NCBI RefSeq assembly: GCF_000002425.4
Contig: NC_037267.1
Span: 9,437,398-9,501,397 of the forward strand
Origin: Physcomitrium patens
Lineage: Eukaryota > Streptophyta > Bryopsida > Funariales > Funariaceae
Direction: 5' to 3'
Length of the DNA stretch: 64,000 bases
The notes beneath the pieces were generated by a model. It did not search any database. It was not told where the DNA came from and saw nothing but the letters and a program-made list of their open reading frames with translations. Below, piece after piece: positions 44,050-55,784 of the stretch. Each line of letters starts with the position of its first letter. Position 1 is the first letter of the stretch. Made by a program: the position numbers and the translations under genes.

Positions 44050-47000
44050 CAAGTTCGTTCATTATATTGATATCGAATGTTCTTCATCTTGGTCAAATTC
44101 TTGGTCAAATTCTTGATCTTTATTTTGTTCTTTTTCTTCCATCTCAATATCTCCTATAAGATTTTATTCTTCATCAAAAAAAATATCTTTACCTCTTTGA
44201 TTAAACAATTTGATTTGCTTGCCTGCTATTGATATCTTTAAATATGTACCATCCAGTTCTCGTAACAAGTATGTTCCATTCTCATGCACTTGTTTGACAA
44301 CATAAAGTCCAAATCATCTCCTTGTAAATTTCTTTGCCGTACTATGTTGGTTGTCCAAACTACTATCATAAACCAATATCCAATCACCATTTTGAATTGG
44401 TTTTGGACGCAATCGATGCTTTTTGTCAAACCTCTCCTTGTTTTTTTCTCTCACTTCTTTCAACTTTCTCACAACTACTTCAATGTCCTCGGGCCTTCTT
44501 TCAAGTTGTTAAATTCGTTATGCCAATAACTCTTCTCTTGTTAAACTATCTTTCCAATGTAATATAGTCCATGTTGATATAACCCCCTCTATCAACATTA
44601 TCGGTTTTTGATCATACATCAATTCTGTTGCTATGAAAATTAGTAACCGTACTATAAGTTGTGCGATCCATCCATAATGCAAATGGTAATAATTTAGGCC
44701 AATCACTTATCTTGTCTTTGCATGCTTTAATCAATGCTTTAATAATCGGAGAATATCCACGTTCACTCTTGCCATTTTCTTTCGGATTATATGCTGTTGT
44801 CAATGCAAGTTTAATATCCATTCTTTCAAAGAATTCTTGTGCTTCATTTGCATCCAATTCTCCTCTATCTACAGTGATTTTTCCAATACATCCATACCAG
44901 CAAATAATTTCTTTTAATATAAACTGGCATACTCTTTCCATAGTCTTTGTTGAAAGTGCTCTTCTCTCTACTTGATTTGTCAAATCTTCCCGAGCAAGTA
45001 CCAAATATTTCCTCTGACCAAATCCCATTGGCATTACAACTAAATCAACCACCCATTTATAATGAATTATTAATAGGTATGTAGGATGCAAACCATCTCG
45101 ATGATGAATATTTGAATACATTTGGCAAGTTTTACAAGATCCTACAAAATCCGCCACATCCCTATACATGCCTTTCTATCAATATTTTTCTTTCAACTTA
45201 ATAAATGTTGCCCAAATACCTCGATGGCTTATCCATAAACTTTCATGAAATTCCTTAATAATCTTTTGTTGAGCTTCTAAACCACATATCACTCGTTGTG
45301 GTACTTCTCCTCTCTTCTTTGGATGCTTCCATAAATACCCATCGTGTAAAAAATATCCATAGGCTTTCTTTCGGATTTTCTTAAATTCTTGATCTGTCCA
45401 ACCATCTTGTCACTTTAATATGCTTAAATACTCTCCAATGTCTTTCCATTTTTCTTCATATAGATCTCTTGAAAATATTTCTAATTGTATATTCAAACAT
45501 ATACTTTCTTCCTTTGATAATTCATTAGTATAAAAATATGTATCCACATCATCTTTTAAATCTATCATATCTTCTTCATCGTAATATCTTGCTCCTGATA
45601 ACATATCTACGACTGAATTTTCTTTTCATGTAATATGTTTAAATTCTAAATTTATAGATTTGATATATGCCATCCACCTTTACATAGCAATATCGAGAGT
45701 TGAACAACTTGTAATCATACCCAATAAAGGTAGACAATTTGTTTCTAAAACTACTGATGTATCAATCAAATATTCCCTATCATTTTTCATAGCTATTACT
45801 ACACCCCATAATTCTCTTTTGATTTGTGCATATATCCTTTGTCTAGCATTCAAAACCTTTGCTCCAAATCTTACTACATATTTATTCCTTTGTTCATCAT
45901 CTTGTCCAACTGTTCAACTTATTCTAATTGGACTTGCATCAGCTGTTAATATTATTGGCCTTCCACATTCATAATTTATTTTCTTCAAAGTTGGAGGTGA
46001 AGAAAGAAATTCTTTTAACTTTGCCATAACTTTTCTTTGTTCTTTTTTTCATTGAAATTTTTGATTCTTTTGTAACAACTCATATAATGGATCTGCTATA
46101 TGTACAAAATGAGGTATCCATATATGATAGAAAATACATGCTCCTAAAAACCTCCTAACTTTCGTCGTATTTACAGACTCTTGGATTTTTTTATAATATC
46201 AAATTTTTTCTTACTTGGTTTGCGCCCATATGAACGACACATGTGTCCTACTATCAAAACTTCTTTTACTCCAAATATTGATTTTGTCCCTGATAAGGTT
46301 AAATGAACTTCTTCTAGCCTTGTTAAAATCTTCTCACAATCATCAATATGATCTGCCACAAACTTCCTACATCCCTTTGAATCTAATGTCTCATCCTTTC
46401 TTTCTTCTTCACATCCCTTAATTGACACATCATCTAGAATAGGCATTATTATTCTTGAAATAAAATCTCTTAGTACCTTATGCATTCCATTCATCACGTG
46501 TGCCACAGAATTTGTAGCTCCTTGTAGTAACGTACACATTCTGACCAATCCCAATGGTGTCTTCATAGTTGTCAAATCTCTACTTTACATTGCCAATTGA
46601 AATTGATCGTATCCTGAGTAAAGATCTCCCATAGAATAAATTGATCTCCCTACAAATGCCTCTGCAAACTCATCCACAATTGGACTCGAGCCCATGTTTC
46701 TAATAGTTATTTTATTTACCGGTTGCATATCTTGAATAAACCTCAATGTTCCTATTTTTCTTAGGTACTTTGAACCACCGATTGGAATATGGTGCAATAG
46801 ATGGTTCTAAAATTTCCATCTTAATTTTTTCATTGAGTAATTCAACTGGCTTTGGTAAATGGCCCTTTGGAATTGGAATTGGCCTCAAATTCCATGGTTC
46901 ATGCGGAATTGTAAAAATAACCATAGGTGCTACAATACTCGGATTAATGCACCTTATTTCATGTGATTCAAATGTAAATACTTTACCATGTTGTGAAAGC

Positions 47001-47573
47001 ATTTCTTTAAAAAATCTCTCTTCATCTCTTGTCAAAAATTTATCACATCCAATTTTTAAACCATCTAACGTCAAATTATCGTTGAATTCATGACCTATTT
47101 TTCTTGGATCTCTTAAGTAAGGTTGCATAGAAGCCTCTTTAATCCTTTCCTCATAATCCAATGGTAGTAGCAATGCCACTGGTTTAACCTTCCTTGCAAT
47201 AGTCTTGTATTTTGTGTTCACCTTCACTTCATACCTATCCATATATTCTTTTATTTCATCATAAAATTGCTTAAAATGGACATTTATTACTTTATCACTT
47301 CTTTTAAAATCTCCATTCAATAATATTTGTAAATCATCCATAATATCACCAAAACAAGATTCTTCAAACATCCCTGATATGTATTCATCTTCATCAATCA
47401 TTCCACATTTCTTTAATCCATGTTCTACATTCTTAACATTTTTCTTATCTATCCTACTAAAATTATTTATGTTTTTGAATAAAATATATCCGTCTCACAT
47501 TAATCCTATAATATCTTCATCTTTTCTATTAGGCGGGAAGCCTTCACTCTTTTTACCATTGCAATCCCGCTTT
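44050..47573 (-). pseudogene. H1 pol: RT, RNase H, integrase with acidic tail
   Basis: Minus strand, -1 frame relative to protease, from VKRDCNGKKSEGF. Linker and RT start (47401-46712: IPHEPWNLRPIPIPKGHL, PSIAPYSNRWF), MGDLYSGYDQFQL (46797-46585), RT palm (46575-46171: GATNSVAHVMNGMHKVL, catalytic ILDD at 46441-46430). RNase H lies around 46000-45620, then integrase zinc, and the core (45169-44612: CKTCQ, DLVVMPMG, ITVDRGELDA, GKSERGY). GPY-type and tail sequences follow, ending with an acidic EFDQEFDQDEEHS. Multiple stops and frameshifts. Like G it has no chromodomain. Confidence 0.85.
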
Positions 47574-48240
47574 ACAATGGCGTCTAGTAAAAATCCTTTG
47601 AATCTTCAAGATCTTCAAATTATTTATGTATCTTTGGCAAAAGATGTTCCCTCAAACTATCCCTATTTCTTCCATGATTTGTACAAACTATTAAAAATTG
47701 CACTGCCCTCTTTCCGTCTTGACTTCTTATCTTTGCATAAGCTGATACATCATCCATAACCTTTGCCTCCATTCATGTAGCAGTAATATATGGTTGTCCT
47801 AATATAATAGGATATGTAGACATATCTTGTATAAAGAAATTTTGTTCATGAATAACATCTCCTACTGTCACCTTGATATTTGGACAAGCTCCTTACAAAT
47901 TTCCCTTTGAAATATTTGCTGCTCTTATCATCCACCTATGCTCAATATCAATAGGCCAATTTTCCTTTTTATATAATTCTGTTGACATTAAATTTATTTC
48001 AGAACCATGATCAATCAATGCTACAATTGGTTCTTCTAAATCTCCGAATTTTACTAAAGTTTCTGTAGTAGTCCTTTCCCAATGACTCCAAGAATAATGA
48101 TTAGAAGCTTGAATCATATCTTCTTTTCTTGTAAATTTGACTCGTGAAACATCTCCAATAATTTGTATTTCAATTTCTTCATCTTCATTACTTCCTATTA
48201 TCTTTGTACCTTGTGCATTTGATTTCATAGTATCACCAAT
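47572..48240 (-). pseudogene. H1 protease
   Basis: Minus-strand frame 48228-47893 holds WERTTTETLVKFGDLEEP and the active site IDHGSEINLMSTELYKKENW (D-H-G at 48012-48004). The domain then continues through a stop to PYITATWMEAKVMDDVSAY and ends at TAA 47574-47572. D-H-G is thus shared by two families whose LTRs are unrelated by eye. Confidence 0.83.
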
Positions 48241-49972
48241 AGATTGCCGTTTTCTTTTTATTGTATCAATAACAACTTCATGAAATTCTCATTTTGTAAT
48301 TCCTAGAATTTTATCAATTGGAAATTCAACCTTTCCACTTAAAATCTGCTCCTCCAATACTTTCTTCAAATCTGTAGCAGCTTCAATATCTGATTGTAAT
48401 TTATAAGCAGGAACCTTTATTTTTCTTTCACAATCTCTCTCTCTTTTGTAGAAATATTCTCTATTGTCTCTTCATGCATAGGATTCTTCTGTTGTCGAGT
48501 TTTATATCTTCTTGTGATTCTTTTTGATGGCCTTTCATGATTTTCATCTCTCCTTCATTTTTCTTCTATTAATGCTTAATGTTGACTACTTACAATATGA
48601 GCATGAACTGATAATATATCTACTGGATCATCCCACCCAGTAATTTGCTGAATGTCATTGCCAACATGTTTTAGATCATCTCTAGTAAAATTTCCCTTTT
48701 AGCATAATTCATTGCACTTGACTATAAAGAACTAGATTCTCTTGGATACTCAAGATTTATACTTAAGCATTTGCTTGGATTTGCCTCCACTCAAAATGTT
48801 GATGCTTCATTGCTTGAAATTGTATGCACCTTGAAATCATCTCCTACAAATACCTTCATTCTCCCTTTACCAAAATTTGTCTCTAATTTTTCTCCACTCT
48901 CTTTTAAGTGTATCATACCATCTTTAAATAAAATAACTCCTTTGTGTAGTACCTCTGAAAAATCCTCACACTCCTTTCTTGAATGATCTATGCTATTACA
49001 CCACATACACCTATACACCATACCTTCTATTGGTCTTAAATTTTATCTTATTGATATTCTTGATGCTTGATCCATCTCTTCAAGTTTTGCAAATTTTATT
49101 TGTACATGTCTCATCTCTCGTATGATTTCATCAATGCCCATTTCTTCTCTCTTTGATGTAGCCATTGAAGGTTGAATCATATATGTATGATAGATAGCAA
49201 GCATTTTTCTTTTAGATGCTTGCAATGGTCTTTAAATTTCCATCCTATCTTTTCTCCTTTCTCTTTTTGCAAGCGCTCCAATCGCCTCTTCTACTTTCTC
49301 CCATTTTCTTGTCAATCCTTCAACTTCTTCTTTATCTTCCAGCAAAATTTCCAACTTCTCTTGCAACTCTCCATTAGCCACTTGAAGAAAAAGCTCTACT
49401 TTACTTAGATCTAATAATTGCCTCTCTTTCTTTGTTAAATAAGAATATTACTTTTCAAACTCCCTTAGTAACTCCATTGCTAGTAGATCCTTCTTAGACC
49501 TTTCAATACATTCAAAAAATGACTTCTTTGTAACTTGGTCACTATCTTCTAAAAAATATTCATTCTTTAATGCTTGAAATAATTTTTCCCATGAACCTCC
49601 AGAATGTCCTATAATGGACTTCACATGATTTTTTATTTCTGGTGCAATAGCCAATTCAAATAGCTGAACCATCTCTTTCTCTGAAACATGCTTATATTCC
49701 ATTTCTTTTACGTAATACCTTAAATATTTTGTAATATTCTTCCCTTCAAATTGATCAATCTTGTCTACAACAGCTTGTAATACTTTGTCTACTATACCTT
49801 CTTTGCGATCCTTAACATGTTGTTGTTGCATGAATAAGGCCAATGCCTCAAATATGCTTGCAGAGTTGGGATCAAAATACATACCTTTTCTTTCAATTGA
49901 AGCTCCACTTCCAACTCCACTTGAAGCACCACCAAAAGCTCTTCTTTCCATTCTCTTACCATTCTTCTCCAT
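48241..49972 (-). pseudogene. H1 gag
   Basis: ATG 49972 (MEKNGKRMERRAFGG). The first 174 residues are open: YFDPNSASIFEALALFMQQQ, VDKIDQFEGKNITKYLRYYV, NEYFLEDSDQVTKKSFFEC. Later parts are interrupted. The coiled segment REMRHVQIKFAKLEEM lies near 49110, and the CCHC knuckle CMWCNSIDHSRKEC at about 49012-48970. The order matches G4 gag, supporting common descent. Confidence 0.83.
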
Positions 49973-50019
49973 AATCCAAATAGATCAAAGAAACTCCAAA
50001 TACCTCCCACTTCAAGTAT

Positions 50020-50037
50020 TTCACGTCAGGTTCACCA
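50020..50037 (-). other. H1 primer-binding site
   Basis: Minus strand TGGTGAACCTGACGTGAA, four bases from the 5' LTR. Identical to the consensus of the G family although the LTRs differ. Confidence 0.75.
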
Positions 50038-50041
50038 AATA

Positions 50042-51576
50042 AGTCGTATTACATGAAGTCTTGCTTGAGAATGCACCAAGCACCTAGCTATAGAAGATAA
50101 AAGAAAATTGCAACAAAAGGTCCTAACAATCCAATAGGATTATAGAGAATTTATAATTAAACGTTAACAATCATAATCAAATATTAAACAAGCTCAATTA
50201 AATTTTATTGAAGTTATAAAAAAAACACAAGAAAATCCTAAAGAAATATAAAAGAATATTAAAGAAAATTTAGTCAAACCCTAATAAAAATCTAATAAAA
50301 TCTTAAATTTTAACCAACTCCTAATCTTAATCCAACCTTAATCAAATCCTAGATAAATCCTAAATCCTAAACCAAACCCTAATCAAACCTTAATCAAATC
50401 CTAAACCTTAAATCAATCCCTAATCAAATCCTAACCCTAAAAAATCCTAAACCTTAAATCAATCCCTAATCAAATCCTAACCCTAACAAATATTAAACCC
50501 TAAACCAAATCCTAACCAAATCCTAACTCAAATCAAATCCTAATTATAGATTTGAAAATTAAATAACTAAAGATTGAACCATTGATTCTAATTCAAAATT
50601 TATACACTTCTTAGAGTTTAAGTTAGAAACCAACACACAAATTTTGAAGAAAATCACACTCACCAATTAGTCGATGACCTCAAAATTCTACTCGGATGTC
50701 GGTTGGTCTCTCCTATCTTGTTTCCAACTTTCAGTACTGATATCTCCCTTTTCTACCATTCAATTGCTTCCAAATTTTACTTGCATATAGGAAATCAAGT
50801 CTTCTATTGATAAAACTAAAAATCTCTCCAATCCAATTGGCAGATTGCTAGATGTCTAAGAAAACCTTACTGGTCCTCAAAGCCCTAAATCTCGAGACCT
50901 TAGCCCATAAAAACCTTCATATGTATCGATCTAGCCATTCGATTGACCTCAAATCTTTTATACACATTCACAACAAGCATACCAATAAGTCTCTAAATTT
51001 TCACTTGTAAAAATGCTACAAAAGACACGAAATCCAAAAATTTGTAAACCGGTTTTATTTCTCAAAGTTCTGAATTCACAGAGAACATCACTCGCTTTGA
51101 AAATCCCTCAAAAATCCAATATTGATCCAAACAATACGAAATCACCTCTCAAAAATCCCTCCATAAGTCTTCTCTCTAATTTTGCTCTTCAATCTTCCAA
51201 AGAATCCTGGAGTCGCCATCAGAGTGCGGTTTTGTGCCTTAGAGTCTGATTTCGACCCAGGTTCATAACCGGTCCTCTTCGGGTATCAACTTTCGTCTTC
51301 TTGAGGTAATTTTTACTAATTTGCACTTCCAACTTCTCTCTACATATGCTTGTGTTCTTTATTTTTCTAATCTACCTTGTTTTGTCTTATTTATGGCCTT
51401 ACAAAGTAAATAGAAGCATAATTTGTAAAAAGGCAGCATTAGCACCTTTAATTTTTCTATCCTTTGACTAATATCTATTTTTCCAAGATAATTTGCTACA
51501 ATATTTTTGAAGTGAGATCCTCAAAACATGATATTTTCTTCATCCTTTCACTTATTAGCCATGTTACATCATGACA
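50042..51576 (-). repeat. H1 5' LTR
   Basis: Plus strand AGTCGTATTACATGA to CATCATGACA, followed by CCAC. Degenerate telomere-like array at about 50275-50545. Confidence 0.9.
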
Positions 51577-54500
51577 CCACAAAAAAAGGATCATCTTTTG
51601 CTATATATTCTATGCCCATTTCTATTGATGGAAAAACATCAAGTGGTATTCTTAGCCAATATCAAGAATTCTAAGACATTTTTGAAAAAAAGAATATAGA
51701 TATTTACTAGAAGAATATCAAAAATATCTCAGAATTATTATTGACTTTATAATTGTTCAATTGATTTACAAGAAGGAGCTCAACCACTATTTGGATCAAT
51801 GTATAGCTTATCGTAGAATGAGTTGGTTGTATTAAAGGAATACATTGATGAAAACTTGGCAAAGAACTTCACATGCTATTCTAAATCTCCAACTGAGGCT
51901 TCTATCTTATTTGTGAAGAAGAAAGATGGATCTCTACAGATAAGTGTGAATTATCAAGGACTCAATCGAATCACCATCAAAAATAGGTATCTTTTGCCTT
52001 TAATTTCAAGACTTCTTGACCAACTCAATTAAATAAAGATCTATATCAAAATAGATCTACAAATAGCATACAACTTAGTTAGTATAAAATAATGAGATGA
52101 ATGGAAGATTATTTTTCAAACTAGGTACAGATATTTTGAATATAATTTTATGCCTTTTGGCCTCACAAATGTACTGGCTACTTTTCAACATCTTATGAAT
52201 GATGTTTTTAGTGAGTTTTTGGATGATTTTATCATTTTCTATTTAGACGACATTCTAATCTACTCTAAGAATATAGAAGAGTATAAACTTTATATTCAAC
52301 GTGTATTACAAAAACTTAGAGATATAGGATTATATGCCAAGTTGAAAAAGTGTATATTCCACACTATTCAAGTTGACTTATTAGGGTATATCATTTCCAA
52401 TGAAGGCCTTATGATGGATCTCAAAAAAATCCAAATTATCATAGATTGGAAGATTCCAAGAATAGTATAAGATAAGCAATATTTTTTGGATTTTGCTAAT
52501 TACTACCAAATCTTTTTTCAAGAACTTTTATCAAGTTGCAGCTCCACTTATATGTTTGACTTGTAAAGAAAAACTTGAATATAATAAATAAGCAAAAGCA
52601 TAATTTGATGTTTTAAAAAAAGAGTTTACTTTTGCATCAATTTTATACTGTATTGACTTTTTCAAAGTATTTTTTATGGAAATAGGCGCATCAGACTTTG
52701 CTATAGGTGCCGTGTTGTCACAAATGGGAACAGATGATAAACTCCACCTAGTAGCTTTTCATTCCAAGAAATTTTCAACAGCCAAAGTTAATTATGAGAT
52801 CTATGATAAAGAACTCCTTGTAATTGCGGATTCATTTCAAGAATGGCCACATTATTTAGAAGGAGCTTCAAATCTAGTTACCATGTATATAGATCATAAG
52901 AACCTCAAGTACTTCATGTCAATACTTGTTTTAAGTTGTCGTCAAGCCCGTTGGAGCATGTCTTTATCTAGATTCAATTTTAAGATCATTTATTTATCCG
53001 GAAAATAACAAGGTCTATCAGACGCCCTTTTTAGACGTTCTTATCTTGCACCAAAAAAAAGAGATGCATCTTTTGATCAATAAAGAATGATTATCTTGAA
53101 GCTCGAGCATTTTTATCTTTAAGCAATAAAATCAATATTGACTATTGATTCAATCTATAGCAAGCAAATCCAATTAAGTATGTCCTCTAATCCTCTTGTT
53201 CATGATATCAAAAATCTTTCTTCTAAATTTCATGATATTTCAAAGTTTGAATTCAAGAACAACCTTCACTATTTTGAAAGATGCCTATATATTCTAGAAG
53301 GAGAAGCACATTTATGTATTCTTCAAGTACATCATGACTTTCCAACAGTAGGATATTTTAGATACAACAAGACTTTAGAGCTTATATCTAAAGATTTTTA
53401 GTTGTCACAAATGTGGAAGGCAATAAAAGACTTTGTACAATTATGAGATATTTTTTCAAGATCCAAAATTCTTTGCCATCTACTTTATGGACTTTTTCAA
53501 TTGTTATCAATTTCAAAACAACCATGATCTTCCGTTTCTATGAATTTTATCATGGATCTTTGAATCTCAAGTTTATATGACTCCATATTCGTAATTGTAG
53601 ATTGCTTTACAAAAATGACGCATTTTCTACTATATAAAAAATCTATTTTAAGTAAAAAATAATTAAGTTTTTTTTTGACAATATCTATCGCTATCATAGA
53701 TTATCAAAAGATATTATATAGGATAGAGGGACTCAATTTATATCAAGATTCTAGAAAACTCTATTAAAGATTCTAAAGATAGATATAAAGCTTTCTTCAA
53801 CTTTTCATCCTTAAAGTGATGGACAAACAAAGCGAGTGAATCACATTTTGGAGCAATATTTGAAGTGTACTATCAACTATCATCAAGATGATTGCACAAC
53901 TCTTTTGCCATTTGTAAATTTTGCATACAATAATTTGGTACAATCTTCTATTCAAAAAAATACCTTTCTTTGTCAATTATTATTATCATCCATGATTTGA
54001 TACTCTTGACTTTTCAAAAGTTGATAATCCAGCAGCAGAAGATTTAACAAATCATTTGTAAGAGCTACATACAACAATGAAAATACAATTAAAAGAAGCT
54101 CAAGAATTGCAAAAGATCAATGTGGATGCCTATTATAAGGAGTAAGTACAATTCAATGTAGGTGACAAGGTATGATTATTTTGTCAAAATATCAAGACTA
54201 CTCGCCCTTGTAATAAGTTAAACTATGGTAGGCTAGGACCTTTTTCTATTTGTGAACAGTTCAATCTTGTTGCTTACTGATTATATCTATCAAAGTCTAT
54301 GAAGATCCACCATGTATTTTACATGTTTCTTCTCGAGTAATATAAGACAATGAATATCTTGAGAAGAAGACAAATGACACTTCTTCTTATAGAAATGGAT
54401 AATAATGAAGAATTCGAGGTAGAAAAAATTTTAGATTTAAGGCATCATCAAAATAGGTTGAAATATCTTATTCATTGGCATGAATATGATCTTAAAAAAT

Positions 54501-54586
54501 GTACATGGGAGCTAGCAAAGAATCTTGCAAATGCAACAAAGAAGGTTGAGGCCTTTCATCGACGACATCCATCAAAAACAAGATAA
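51577..54586 (+). pseudogene. CHR3 pol: RT, RNase H, integrase, chromodomain
   Basis: RT: VKKKDGSLQISVNYQGLNRI (51823-52032), MPFGLTNVLATFQHLMNDVF and catalytic YLDD at 52240-52251 (frame 52150-52470). RNase H frame 52676-53008: GASDFAIGAVLSQMG, where the catalytic Asp before AS is Gly. Integrase zinc remnant HHDFPTVGYFRYNKTLEL (53138-53401) and core fragments DRGTQF near 53720 and QYLKCTINYHQDD. At the end an intact 78-residue frame (54350-54586) encodes a chromodomain: EVEKILDL, YLIHWHEY, CTWELAKNLANA, VEAFHRRHP at residues 23-74. This places CHR elements among chromoviruses, whose chromodomain tethers integrase to chromatin. Many stops and frameshifts elsewhere. Confidence 0.88.
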
Positions 54587-54654
54587 AGAATTATAAAGAT
54601 CCATAAAAGATCATGACCGCTTCTCGGAAAACTTGTCCTTAGAAAAGAGGATAA

Positions 54655-55208
54655 TATCATGAACATGTATATTTATCTCAATAATTACTTATATAATTAG
54701 GTAGAAGTAAGTAAATAAAGATTAATTTCATAAAATCTTCTAGAATAGCTTCTTCAAAGCTTCATACATGCAGTTTTGACTTTAGATGTGTTTGTAAGTT
54801 AGAACTTAGCCAACAACCTAACTACATTTTGGTAGCTTGTAGAACAAGTTAATTTCGTGTAGTAGCTTGTGAAACAACCTAACTATGTAGTACATACATA
54901 GATAACTTGCCTTGCAAATTAAGATATGTGGTTAGCAAAGTCAACATGTTTTGGAAGTCCTATATGACATTGTCACATAGCTTCTAGTTATAAGAATATA
55001 ATGATGCAAGAGTGAAGCCTTCTTCAATCTTGTCAATGATTTTCTAGTATTTAATCTTGTTCCAAGATAAGACTTTCTAGTCTTCTTATTTTTGACAATA
55101 GCTATTCTAATTAAATATTACATCACCTTTTGAGTGACTTTCTAGTTTTTTTCAATGACACAAGAGTGTATTGAGAATTTTTTTTCTTTGAGATTCATGT
55201 CCTTAACA
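54655..55208 (+). repeat. CHR3 3' LTR (554 bp)
   Basis: Starts TATCATGAACATGTATA (TG decayed) and ends TTCATGTCCTTAACA, where the reversed CHR2 LTR begins. Confidence 0.82.
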
Positions 55209-55484
55209 ACATGCCTTGACTTACAAGGCAAGTTTTTCTATATGTTCACTATGTAGTTAACTTGTTTTTCAAGCTACCAACATATGTGGTACATGGTTAA
55301 CTTGTTGATCAAGTTTTTACCTAAAAGTTAACAATAGACACCTATAAAGTCAAAGTAGCATCTATAAAGCTTCTAAGAAGCTTCTTTAGAAGATATTATA
55401 GAATTAATTTAATTTTACATACTTCTATCTACTTCTACCTATTTATATAGATAATTATTGGCTTACATATGTATGTCCGTGAGT
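55209..55484 (-). repeat. CHR2 5' LTR, distal half
   Basis: Matches 6151-6427: ACATGCCTTGACTTACAAGG to TATGTCCGTGA. The final CA appears mutated. The proximal half is missing. Confidence 0.78.
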
Positions 55485-55784
55485 AAAACTTGTCTTACAA
55501 GTTAAGATATGTGTCTTACAAAGTCAACATGTTTTGGAGGTCTTATAGGATATTATCATATATCTCTTAGTTAAGATTATATATGGAGGCAAGAGTGAAG
55601 CCTTCTTCACTCTTGTCAATGCATTTTTAGTCTTTAGTCTTGTTTCAAGACTTTCTAGTCTTCTTGTTTTTAAGAATAGCTATTTTAATTCAATACTATA
55701 TCATCTTTAATTGATTTTTTAGATATTTTTAGTAATGCAAGAGTGTATTGAGGATATCTTTCTTTGAGATTCATATCCTTTATA
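55485..55784 (+). repeat. CHR1 5' LTR, second part
   Basis: Completes the LTR begun at 5635 (AAAACTTGTCTTACAAG to TCATATCCTTTATA) and matches 60170-60467 of the 3' LTR. Confidence 0.8.

Larger units (their letters stand above)
42513..51576 (-). mobile_element. H1: reversed element of a second D-H-G family (9064 bp)
   Basis: 3' LTR 42513-44011 (1499 bp), 5' LTR 50042-51576 (1535 bp), perfect duplication CCAC at 42509-42512 and 51577-51580. Gene order as in G4, with clear protein similarity to G but diverged LTR and leader. The two LTRs are nearly identical over about 43000-43950 and 50560-51510 (I see about two differences), yet gag and pol carry many stops. LTRs contain degenerate telomere-like arrays that account for most of the length difference. 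Confidence 0.92.
41898..55208 (+). mobile_element. CHR3: plus-strand chromodomain element, 5' end deleted, split by H1
   Basis: A gag fragment and protease (41898-42512), the H1 insertion, then RT to chromodomain (51577-54586) and the 3' LTR (54655-55208). It lies inside the CHR2 5' LTR, whose distal half follows at 55209. The CHR3 5' LTR and gag start are missing together with CHR2 gag, so one deletion at 41897/41898 probably removed all of them. Confidence 0.75.
5868..55484 (-). mobile_element. CHR2: reversed chromodomain element inserted in the CHR1 5' LTR
   Basis: Reverse-oriented copy of the same family. Its 3' LTR is 5868-6427. Its 3' pol region is 6428-7914. Its RNase H and RT resume at 41253-41897 beyond G1. 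Only the distal half of its 5' LTR survives at 55209-55484. The 5-bp duplication is AAAAT (5863-5867) against AAAAC (55485-55489). Gag, protease, the first part of RT and the proximal half of the 5' LTR are missing at the junction near 41897, where sequence jumps into plus-strand CHR3 gag. The element is dead. Confidence 0.75.
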
